From positions 1 to 8,046 of the forward strand of contig CAKZZK010000288.1 in the NCBI GenBank assembly GCA_937885235.1: DNA of 8,046 nt, given 5' to 3'. Made by a program: the position numbers and the translations under genes. The stretch comes from an uncultured Treponema sp. Its GTDB lineage: Bacteria; Spirochaetota; Spirochaetia; Treponematales; Treponemataceae. A model generated the notes under the pieces. That model ran no database searches and was not told where the DNA came from. It saw nothing but the letters and a program-made list of their open reading frames with translations. Shown here in pieces: positions 1 to 5,353 of the stretch. Numbering within the stretch: the stretch's first letter is position 1; every line of letters begins with the position of its first letter.

Positions 1-138
1 GCCTGCGCCACGTCCCGCATGCTTTTTAATGCCATGCGTCAGACTTTTTTCGGGTTTATCGGCTGTTATCGCGTCACGAACTAAATCTACACGTGAACGA
101 GTGCCTTTTGAATAAGGCTTAAAAACTTTAAGAGCCAT
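1..138 (-). CDS. rplB: 50S ribosomal protein L2, N-terminal part (cut by window edge)
   Basis: Only the first 46 codons lie in the window. They begin MALKVFKPYSKGTRSRVDLV and end in KKHAGRGAG, which is the standard N-terminus of bacterial L2, including the K-P-x-x-x-G-T-R core and the GRGA(G) element that leads into the RNA-binding body of the protein. L2 binds 23S rRNA near the peptidyl transferase centre and is needed for subunit association. The start ATG at 138-136 is preceded by a GGGGG Shine-Dalgarno-like run about 6 nt upstream. The gene follows rplW after a 28-nt gap, as expected in the S10 operon. The remaining roughly 230 residues should continue past position 1. Nothing about the visible part is unusual. 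Confidence 0.95.
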   Translation of the reverse strand, partial: MALKVFKPYSKGTRSRVDLVRDAITADKPEKSLTHGIKKHAGRGAG

Positions 139-166
139 ATGGTTCCCCCACTTATGATTCGACGGC

Positions 167-451
167 TTAAATGCCCTCAAACACCTTTATTGGCTCGCCC
201 GGGGCAAGTCTTACAATCGCCTTCCGGTAGCTGGAAGTTTTTCCCGGCCTGCCACGAAGCCGCTTCGTCTTGCCGCTGACATTCATCGTCGTGCAGTCAA
301 GGACCTTCACATTAAAAAGCTTCCTTACAGCCTCTTTAATCTGAATCTTGGTGGCAGCAGGATCAACCTTGAACGTATACTTATTCTGCTCGCGAAGGAT
401 GTTTGCCTTCTCAGAGAGGATTGGCTCAATCAGAACATCTTCAAATGTCAT
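167..451 (-). CDS. rplW: 50S ribosomal protein L23
   Basis: This 94-residue protein has the normal length and layout of bacterial L23. It has an N-terminal EDVLIEPILSEKA motif, a central KYTFKVDPAATKIQIKEAV segment (family pattern: Y-x-F-x-V-x-x-x-A-x-K-x-x-I-x-x-A-V), then FNVKV and the basic GKTKRLRGRPGKTSSYRKA loop that contacts 23S rRNA. L23 sits at the exit of the ribosomal tunnel and is the docking point for trigger factor and the signal recognition particle. Its ATG (451-449) overlaps the last base of the rplD stop (TAATG), and its Shine-Dalgarno GGAGG lies inside the end of rplD, 7 nt upstream. The two genes are therefore probably translationally coupled. Confidence 0.97.
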   Translation of the reverse strand: MTFEDVLIEPILSEKANILREQNKYTFKVDPAATKIQIKEAVRKLFNVKVLDCTTMNVSGKTKRLRGRPGKTSSYRKAIVRLAPGEPIKVFEGI

Positions 452-1086
452 TACTCAGCCTCCAGCTTTGCATAAAAATCAGAGAGCTTCTGCACTGCCC
501 CTTCCAACGCAATAATCTTCCTCGCATAGAAAAGGTCATGCGCACGGAGGCGGTTATATGAAAGGAAATGGACATTGGGCAGATTGCGTCCTGCCTGCTT
601 GAGCAGCCTGTCATCATCCTTCAGCAGGATGACAGTACGGGTATCCTTTGCAAAATTATTCAAGATTTTTACGAGATCCTTCGTCTTGCCGCTTTCAATC
701 GTAAAATCTTCTATTACCGTCAGCCTGTCCTGCTGTGCCTGAAGGCTCAGAATAGACTTCATAGCCAGACGCTTTTCTTTCTTCGGGATATAATAACTGT
801 AATCACGGGGCTTCGGTCCAAAGATCGTACCACCGCCAACCATAATCGGAGACTTCTTGTCACCGCGGCGAGCATTACCCGTCCCCTTCTGCTTGTAGGG
901 CTTGGCATTGCTGCCGTGCACTTCAGCACGAGTCTTTGTACAGGCTGTACCCACGCGTTTATTCGCTAATTCGTTAGTGATGGCGTAATAAATGACATCC
1001 TCGTTCACCGGAAGGCCGAAGATTTTATCATCAAGACTAATCGTCCTCAATTCTTTGCCATCGACTGAATAGACTTTCTTTTCCAT
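451..1086 (-). CDS. rplD: 50S ribosomal protein L4
   Basis: The 211-residue product is recognised as L4 by the central loop, roughly residues 45-105. This contains KPYKQKGTGNARRG, then SP-x-x-x-GGG-x-x-FGPKPRDYSY and KKEKRLAMKSILS, all hallmark L4 segments. The long loop lines the peptide exit tunnel, and its QKGTG region is where macrolide-resistance substitutions occur in other bacteria. The C-terminal half (VIEDFTIES, TRTVILLKDDDRLLKQAGRNLPNV) forms the Rossmann-like globular domain that binds 23S rRNA domain I. The start has a GAGG Shine-Dalgarno about 6 nt upstream, and the gene lies 14 nt after rplC. In enterobacteria L4 also represses its own operon through the S10 leader; no equivalent leader is evident here. 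Confidence 0.97.
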   Translation of the reverse strand: MEKKVYSVDGKELRTISLDDKIFGLPVNEDVIYYAITNELANKRVGTACTKTRAEVHGSNAKPYKQKGTGNARRGDKKSPIMVGGGTIFGPKPRDYSYYIPKKEKRLAMKSILSLQAQQDRLTVIEDFTIESGKTKDLVKILNNFAKDTRTVILLKDDDRLLKQAGRNLPNVHFLSYNRLRAHDLFYARKIIALEGAVQKLSDFYAKLEAE

Positions 1087-1100
1087 ACTATTCCTCGACC

Positions 1101-1721
1101 TTATTTCTTCACCGCAGTCTTAACGATAAGCGTACAGTCCTTTACGCCGGGAACCGCACCACGAACCATCAAAACATGTAACTCAGGATCAACCTTAACA
1201 ACCTTCAGATTCTGCACGGTAACACGCGCACAGCCCATGTGTCCAGGCATCTTGGTATTCTTAAGGCTATGGCCCGGAGTAGTACAGGCACCTGTACCAC
1301 CAGCTTCACGGTGGAATTTAGAGCCGTGAGTCGCACGTCCGCCGTGGAAGCCCCACCGCTTCATGACACCCTGAAAGCCCTTTCCCTTTGAAGTAGCAGT
1401 CACATCGATATAGGCAACGCCGTCAAACAGCTCAACTCCAAGCTGGTCGCCAACCTTTACCTCGCCCTCGAAATCACGGAACTCCTTCAACTGGCGCTTA
1501 GGGGTAATATTCTCAGGAAACTGTCCTGCATACGGCTTCGTGATGTGATTTTTTTTCATCTCATCAACACCAAGCACGACGGCATTATAGCCAAATTTTT
1601 CCTGTGATTTCGTAGCAATGACTGTATTCGGATCAATACGAATAACGGTTACTGGCGTCAGATTGCCGTTTTCGTCAAAAACCTGGGTCATCCCCACTTT
1701 CTTTGCTATCAGACCTTTCAT
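1101..1721 (-). CDS. rplC: 50S ribosomal protein L3
   Basis: The product is 206 residues from the start chosen here. It opens MKGLIAKKVGMTQVFDENG, the canonical L3 N-terminus, and later shows KGKGFQGVMKRWGFHGG, THGSKFHREAGGTGACTTPG and KMPGHMGCARVTVQNLKVV. These correspond to the long extension that reaches into the peptidyl transferase centre and to the family signature. L3 is an early-assembly 23S rRNA binding protein. An in-frame ATG eight codons upstream (1745) would add MTAKRSFQ, but that stretch contains the AAGAGGAG ribosome binding site, so the ATG at 1721-1719 is the real start. The gap after rpsJ is 56 nt and holds only a weak 5-bp hairpin (1745-1762). Confidence 0.97.
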   Translation of the reverse strand: MKGLIAKKVGMTQVFDENGNLTPVTVIRIDPNTVIATKSQEKFGYNAVVLGVDEMKKNHITKPYAGQFPENITPKRQLKEFRDFEGEVKVGDQLGVELFDGVAYIDVTATSKGKGFQGVMKRWGFHGGRATHGSKFHREAGGTGACTTPGHSLKNTKMPGHMGCARVTVQNLKVVKVDPELHVLMVRGAVPGVKDCTLIVKTAVKK

Positions 1722-1728
1722 CTGAAAA

Positions 1729-1736
1729 CTCCTCTT
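1729..1736 (-). promoter_or_regulatory. Ribosome binding site that fixes the rplC start
   Basis: The minus strand reads AAGAGGAG here, a near-perfect Shine-Dalgarno sequence ending 7 nt before the ATG at 1721-1719. It lies inside the possible eight-codon N-terminal extension of L3, which is the reason for rejecting the longer start. Confidence 0.8.
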
Positions 1737-1777
1737 GGCCGTCATCCCCGATCCAAAGGGGACCGTACCAGTTTTAT

Positions 1778-2086
1778 TTACTGTTTAATCTCTACATCAA
1801 CGCCCGCAGGCAGCTCAAGCTTCATCAGTGATTCCATCACTTCGTTGCTCGGATTAAAAATATCAATAAGACGCTTATGGGTGCGCATCTCAAACTGCTC
1901 GCGCGATTTCTTGTTGACAAAAGGAGAACGCAAAACAGTCACCTTGTTAATCCGTGTAGGAAGAGGAATAGGTCCTGAAACCTTTGCTCCAACTTTCTGC
2001 ACCTGCTGCACAATATCTTTAGCACTCTGATCGATAAGAGCGACGTCAAAAGCACGAAGCCTCACACGAATCTTGCCATTAGCCAT
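1778..2086 (-). CDS. rpsJ: 30S ribosomal protein S10 (NusE)
   Basis: The 102-residue product, MANGKIRVRLRAFD onward, has the S10 signature. This includes the SGPIPLPTRINKVTVLRSPFVNKKSREQFEMRTHKRLI region, with the P-L-P-T segment and the H-K-R-L loop that contacts 16S rRNA and the tRNA A-site side of the head. S10 is also NusE, the partner of NusB and NusG in antitermination and in transcription-translation coupling. Two ATG codons are adjacent (2089-2087 and 2086-2084). The second is preferred because the GAGGAG Shine-Dalgarno is then about 6 nt away instead of 3, and because S10 proteins typically begin with a single Met. Rpl/rps gene order downstream is the usual S10 order. Confidence 0.97.
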   Translation of the reverse strand: MANGKIRVRLRAFDVALIDQSAKDIVQQVQKVGAKVSGPIPLPTRINKVTVLRSPFVNKKSREQFEMRTHKRLIDIFNPSNEVMESLMKLELPAGVDVEIKQ

Positions 2087-2112
2087 CATTCACTCCTCAC
2101 AGACAGGCGACA

Positions 2113-2130
2113 GGGCTGTACAGACAGCCC
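2113..2130 (-). repeat. Perfect 7-bp hairpin between tuf and rpsJ
   Basis: GGGCTGT and ACAGCCC are exact inverted copies around a 4-nt loop. They lie in the 66-nt gap between the tuf stop and the rpsJ start. The hairpin is not followed by a run of T on the minus strand, so it is not an ordinary intrinsic terminator. It could be an RNA processing or stability element that sets different amounts of tuf and ribosomal protein mRNA. An 8-bp direct repeat, ACAGACAG on the plus strand, lies at 2099-2106 and 2120-2127, so the second copy overlaps the hairpin and part of the stem could pair alternatively. The structure is seen; the role is inferred. Confidence 0.55.
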
Positions 2131-2155
2131 CATCGTTCCTATCCAAGTAAAAAAA

Positions 2156-3343
2156 CTACTCGATAATCTTTGTCACCTGACCAGAGGCAATCGTATGACC
2201 GCCTTCACGGATAGCAAGCTTAAGTCCCTCGTCCATAGCAATCGGGTGGATAAGTTCGCCAACAATCTTCACATTGTCGCCCGGCTTTACCATCTCAACG
2301 CCATCAGTAAGGTTCACCGTACCCGTAATATCCGTCGTGCGGAAATAGAACTGGGGACGATATCCCGTCATGAACGGGCTGTGGCGACCACCCTCTTCCT
2401 TTGAAAGGACGTAGATCTGAGCCTCGAACTTTGTGTGAGGCTGAATCTTTCCAGGAGCAGTGAGAACCTGACCACGGACAACGCTCTTCTTCTCAATACC
2501 GCGGAGAAGGATACCGGCGTTGTCACCAGCCATACCCTCGTTCAGGGTCTTGTTGAACATCTCGATACCGGTAACGGTAGAAGTCTGCGTCGGGCGGATG
2601 CCAACGATTTCAACAGGGTCGTTCAGATGCACAACGCCGCGCTCGATACGACCGGTAACAACAGTACCACGGCCAGAGATGGTGAAGATGTCCTCAATCG
2701 GCATCAAGAAGGGCTTCTGCTCATCGCGGACAGGATCATCAAACCAGGTGTCCATTGTAGAAAGCAGCTCTTCAATGCACTTTGTATTGTCGGGATTGTC
2801 AGACTCGTTGAGAGCCTTGAATGCAGAGCCCTGAATGATGGGAGTATCAGCAGAGAAGCCGTAACTTGCCACGGTGTCCTTTACTTCCTCAACAACCAGC
2901 TCGAGCAGGTCGGGATCATCAACAAGGTCAGTCTTGTTCAGGAAGACGATGATCTTCGGAACGCCTACCTGACGGGCGAGCAGAAGGTGCTCTTTGGTCT
3001 GGGGCATAACTGAATCAGGAGCAGACACAACGAGGATAGCGCCGTCCATCTGGGCAGCACCGGTGATCATGTTCTTAACATAGTCAGCATGTCCGGGGCA
3101 GTCGATGTGTGCATAGTGGCGCTTATCAGACTGATACTCCAAGTGGCGGCTGTTGATGGTGATACCACGAGCCTTTTCCTCAGGAGCGTTGTCAATTTCA
3201 TCATACTTCAGAAGCTTGTCGCCATACTTCTTTGCACAGTATGCGGTGATAGCTGCTGACAATGTAGTCTTACCATGGTCAACGTGGCCAATGGTTCCAA
3301 CATTCATGTGCGGTTTAGTCCTTTCGAACACTTCCTTTGCCAT
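2156..3343 (-). CDS. tuf: Translation elongation factor Tu
   Basis: This 395-residue GTPase carries aminoacyl-tRNA to the ribosomal A site. The G-domain motifs are all present: GHVDHGKT at residues 19-26 (P-loop), RGITIN at 59-64 with the switch I threonine T62, DCPGH at 81-85 with catalytic H85, NKTD at 136-139 and GSAF as the G5 element. Domain 2 carries GRGTVVTGR and domain 3 ends REGGHTIASGQVTKI. The guanine-specificity motif reads NKTD where E. coli has NKCD; other treponemes also differ at this position. Its sequence is strongly treponeme-like. The start has AGGAG 6 nt upstream. The gene stands directly ahead of rpsJ, without rpsL, rpsG or fusA, an arrangement I associate with Treponema. 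Confidence 0.98.
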   Translation of the reverse strand: MAKEVFERTKPHMNVGTIGHVDHGKTTLSAAITAYCAKKYGDKLLKYDEIDNAPEEKARGITINSRHLEYQSDKRHYAHIDCPGHADYVKNMITGAAQMDGAILVVSAPDSVMPQTKEHLLLARQVGVPKIIVFLNKTDLVDDPDLLELVVEEVKDTVASYGFSADTPIIQGSAFKALNESDNPDNTKCIEELLSTMDTWFDDPVRDEQKPFLMPIEDIFTISGRGTVVTGRIERGVVHLNDPVEIVGIRPTQTSTVTGIEMFNKTLNEGMAGDNAGILLRGIEKKSVVRGQVLTAPGKIQPHTKFEAQIYVLSKEEGGRHSPFMTGYRPQFYFRTTDITGTVNLTDGVEMVKPGDNVKIVGELIHPIAMDEGLKLAIREGGHTIASGQVTKIIE

Positions 3344-3380
3344 GATTTTCTCCTTGCCTTACAGGACTCTGCCTGCGGCA

Positions 3381-3408
3381 TATATAAGTTTTATGTGTTG
3401 CACTTTAA
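3381..3408 (-). promoter_or_regulatory. Candidate sigma-70 type promoter for tuf and the S10 operon
   Basis: On the minus strand TTAAAG (3408-3403) and TATATA (3386-3381) are 16 nt apart, about 40 nt before the tuf start. The -10 match is reasonable and the -35 match is poor (3 of 6). The octamer TTAAAGTG, which includes this -35, recurs at 3464-3457, 56 bp upstream. The position and AT-rich context favour a promoter here, but the exact hexamers are uncertain. Confidence 0.4.
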
Positions 3409-3585
3409 GCCAGAAAACACCGTCTCTCGACAAAGAAAACGATATTTTCGCATACACACTTTAACCAAAAATTAAGGTATACAATAATGACAAGGACACT
3501 GACGGACAAAAAAGAATCATATACTGCCCCCTCTATTCGGAGCATTTGGCCGACACCACCTATCATCATCAAATACCTGACAACC

Positions 3586-3800
3586 GGTCTGGCACCCAGA
3601 AACCTTCGCCTTACGCGAAACCAATCAGAAAACCGCCTGTTGCCATTCTGCAAAACTGTCAACGACAGCTTTCAGCATACAGGGGAGGGAAACTCTGAAT
3701 GCTTCTATAATATAGAAGCAAGCTTTACGAATTCCACCAGACGGCAAAAGCCGTCCGTCTGACATTTCAAAAAACCCTGTCCACGGAAAACCGCAGGACA
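3586..3800. other. Gene-free intergenic segment with six clustered stem-loops
   Basis: The gap from 3344 to 3935 has no convincing gene. Within it a 215-bp stretch contains six short inverted repeats: 3586-3604 (TCTGG/CCAGA with an outer GG/CC), 3605-3619 (TTCGC/GCGAA), 3648-3675 (CTGTC/GACAG, extended by AAA/TTT and CTG/CAG around a bulge and a mismatch), 3700-3720 (perfect 9-bp TGCTTCTAT/ATAGAAGCA), 3738-3761 (two competing stems: CAGACGG/CCGTCTG and ACGGC/GCCGT) and 3778-3800. The last is probably the terminator of the upstream exporter gene. Both strands are open over parts of this region (for example 3487-3762 plus and 3405-3662 minus), but neither reading resembles a protein family or has a good ribosome binding site. 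A structured RNA, a long tuf leader or a dispersed repeat are all possible. Confidence 0.45.
3769..3800 (-). terminator. Intrinsic terminator, probably of the CDF exporter gene
   Basis: On the minus strand TGTCC and GGACA pair, with an inner CGG/CCG and a TTTT loop separated by small bulges. The stem is followed by GGG and six T residues (3774-3769). It lies about 135 nt after the stop of the exporter gene, with no other gene between. It should also insulate tuf from upstream transcription. Confidence 0.6.
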
Positions 3801-3809
3801 CACCTTTTA

Positions 3810-3917
3810 CAGTGCTCTCTTTATATACTTTTTATAAAATTAATGCAAGTGCTTATCGACAAATTTTCACTAAAAAAAATAATTATTTTTAAAAACCCGC
3901 GGCAACCTAGAGCACTG
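3810..3917. repeat. 9-bp inverted repeat bracketing an AT-rich palindrome
   Basis: CAGTGCTCT at 3810-3818 is exactly inverted as AGAGCACTG at 3909-3917. Between them is very AT-rich DNA that includes a 16-bp perfect palindrome, AAAAATAATTATTTTT, at 3875-3890. The whole lies in the 3' untranslated region of the exporter gene. It may be a long-range stem in the mRNA tail, or chance in an AT-rich spacer. Confidence 0.4.
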
Positions 3918-3935
3918 CGGATTATACCGACTCTA

Positions 3936-5063
3936 TCACAACGTGCTTACGTCCAAGTCGAGCTGGACGAGCGTGCGGTACTGCGGGAACATTGCCGCGA
4001 TCTCTTTCTTAATTTTCTCATAAAGCGAAAGTCTGTCCGCAGCATCAAAGTCTATGATGACATCCATGCGGAGCGTTTTCTCGCCCTCGTCCACATACAG
4101 ACCGTGCATCTCGAGCACCTCGGGAAATCCCGCCAAGTAGTCCGTAATCTGCTTTTTCACCGCGCTCGCCGCGCTGCTGCCAGAGTTCGAGGGATACACC
4201 CCTACCGCGCTCATCACAATGCCGTGTGCCGCATACACCGCGTCCGCTATCTTCCGCTGCATCTTGTCCACCGCAACGACAGTCGTGTCATCATCCACCT
4301 CGATGTGGACGGAAGCAATAAAGCTGTCAGGCCCATAGTTGGTCAGCGCAAGGTCATACACGCCGTGCACCCCCTCAACACCCGCGATTGTCTTTTTAAT
4401 TTTTCGCGCCAAGTCCGCCTCGACGCGTTCCCCCAAAATCTCGCTGATGGCATCACGGAGCGTTTCGAGCCCCGCCTTCACAATCAGCAGTGATATGAGC
4501 GCCCCCAGATACGCCTCCACTGCAATTCCCGCAGCCATATAGAGGATTGCGGCGGCAACAGTCGCCGTAGAGATAACGGAGTCCATCAGCGCGTCCTTGC
4601 CGCTTGCAACGAGGGAATCAGAGTTGACCTTTTTCCCGATATGCCGCACATACAGCCCCAAGACAATTTTCACCGCGACAGCCGACGCAAGGATGACGAG
4701 GGAAGCCGAGCTGTATTCTGGTTCAGCCGGAGCAATGATTTTCTTGACCGATTCAGCAAGCGAGGTAACGCCCGCATACAGAATGATAAGCCCGATGACC
4801 ATCGCGCTGAGGTATTCGAGCCTGCCGTAGCCGAAGGGGTGTTTCTTGTCGGCAGGCTTTGCCGCAAGCTTTGTCCCGATGATGGTGATGACAGAGCTTG
4901 CCGCGTCGCTCAGATTGTTCACCGAGTCGAGCGTGATGGCTATCGAATGCGAGAGGATTCCGACCACCGCCTTGAACGAAGCAAGCAGGATGTTCGCCGC
5001 AATGCCAACAATGCTCGTCCGCACGATGACCGCTTCCCTGCCTGACTCTGTGTCTGTATACAT
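3936..5063 (-). CDS. Cation diffusion facilitator (CDF) family metal exporter with two cytosolic domains
   Basis: The 375-residue inner-membrane protein is a CDF divalent-metal/proton antiporter. Hydrophobic segments fill roughly residues 12-210. The family motif HPFGYGRLEYLS is at 75-86. Transport site A in TM2 reads D46-S-V-N-N50-L-S-D53, and in TM5 D157-A-L-M-D161. In E. coli YiiP the equivalents are D45, D49, H153 and D157, so this protein has D-N-D-D. Lack of the TM5 histidine argues against a typical zinc site and is compatible with manganese or iron; the substrate is inferred. The protein is longer than the usual 300 residues because the cytosolic ferredoxin-like domain appears twice (about 213-292 and 302-375, each ending in a V/Q-x-D or VGVYP strand). 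AGGAG lies 9 nt before the ATG. The gene is monocistronic, between its own promoter and a terminator. Confidence 0.9.
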   Translation of the reverse strand: MYTDTESGREAVIVRTSIVGIAANILLASFKAVVGILSHSIAITLDSVNNLSDAASSVITIIGTKLAAKPADKKHPFGYGRLEYLSAMVIGLIILYAGVTSLAESVKKIIAPAEPEYSSASLVILASAVAVKIVLGLYVRHIGKKVNSDSLVASGKDALMDSVISTATVAAAILYMAAGIAVEAYLGALISLLIVKAGLETLRDAISEILGERVEADLARKIKKTIAGVEGVHGVYDLALTNYGPDSFIASVHIEVDDDTTVVAVDKMQRKIADAVYAAHGIVMSAVGVYPSNSGSSAASAVKKQITDYLAGFPEVLEMHGLYVDEGEKTLRMDVIIDFDAADRLSLYEKIKKEIAAMFPQYRTLVQLDLDVSTL

Positions 5064-5092
5064 TATACCATGCTCCTTTTTCGTAGGCTTTC

Positions 5093-5121
5093 AGTATACC
5101 GCGTTTTCACGCAGGGGGCAA
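5093..5121 (-). promoter_or_regulatory. Sigma-70 type promoter for the CDF exporter
   Basis: The minus strand shows TTGCCC (5121-5116) and TATACT (5098-5093) with an exact 17-nt spacer. The -10 hexamer matches consensus at 5 of 6 positions and the -35 at 4 of 6. The start of transcription would fall near 5086, giving a leader of about 22 nt that contains the AGGAG ribosome binding site. The 18-bp inverted repeat begins 15 bp upstream of the -35. Confidence 0.6.
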
Positions 5122-5135
5122 GCGGGCGCATTGAA

Positions 5136-5200
5136 TCACGTAAAAATCTAACCCAAAGCGGTGCCTTATACCAAGCAATTTCGGTTAGATTTTTACGTGA
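5136..5200. repeat. 65-bp element with perfect 18-bp inverted repeats
   Basis: TCACGTAAAAATCTAACC at 5136-5153 is repeated in exact inverted form at 5183-5200, with a 29-bp spacer (5154-5182). Perfect pairing over 18 bp is far beyond what chance gives in a 300-bp spacer. There is no T-run after either arm, so it is not a simple terminator, although each arm contains a run of five A or T. No clear target-site duplication flanks it. Options are a small MITE-like repeat, a palindromic intergenic repeat, or an operator or RNA structure tied to the adjacent exporter promoter. The structure is seen; the class is inferred. Confidence 0.75.
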
Positions 5201-5227
5201 GTAAATACGGCACAAGGCTGCGGACAT

Positions 5228-5255
5228 AAAAAAGCCCCGCAACAACATGCGGGGC
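5228..5255 (-). terminator. Intrinsic terminator of the sugar-acid gene unit
   Basis: On the minus strand GCCCCGC and GCGGGGC form a perfect GC-rich 7-bp stem with an 8-nt loop, followed at once by six T residues (5233-5228). It lies about 100 nt after the aldolase stop codon and no gene intervenes, so it marks the 3' end of the transcript that starts beyond 7963. Confidence 0.9.
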
Positions 5256-5353
5256 GGGAAACCTGTCTTGGAAGCTGTCATAGCATTTCCGCATAGAGCA
5301 AGAGAAATGCATATTTTTCCACTGCATCGTTCATAGACGAACAATCGTATATG

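Noticed and set aside
568..969. Plus-strand open frame antisense to rplD
   Set aside because: It lies entirely inside a certain ribosomal protein gene on the other strand. The same holds for the plus-strand frames opposite tuf, the exporter and the aldolase.
1722..1745. Eight-codon N-terminal extension of L3
   Set aside because: It contains the Shine-Dalgarno sequence for the canonical MKGLIAKK start.
3405..3662. Minus-strand open frame of 85 codons starting at a TTG upstream of tuf
   Set aside because: No ribosome binding site, no recognisable motif, and it runs over the likely tuf promoter.
3738..3745. GCCGTCTG on the minus strand, matching 8 of 10 bases of the Neisseria DNA uptake sequence
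   Set aside because: A single partial copy, missing the final AA, inside a hairpin in a spirochaete-like genome; chance is the simpler explanation.
3738..3761. CAGACGG/CCGTCTG stem as a second terminator
   Set aside because: No T-run follows the stem on either strand.
3487..3762. Plus-strand open frame of 91 codons in the tuf upstream gap
   Set aside because: Only a weak AAGG lies upstream, the composition is rich in Arg, Thr, Asn and Pro without family likeness, and it runs through several stem-loops. It would also be the only plus-strand gene in the window.
3344..3935. tRNA, tmRNA, SRP RNA or RNase P RNA in the long gap
   Set aside because: I looked for the tRNA T-loop (GTTCGAATC-like) and for the conserved cores of the other RNAs on both strands and found none.
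5063..5344. Minus-strand open frame across the terminator and the 18-bp inverted repeat
   Set aside because: It spans a strong terminator, the repeat and the exporter promoter, and the translation resembles no protein.
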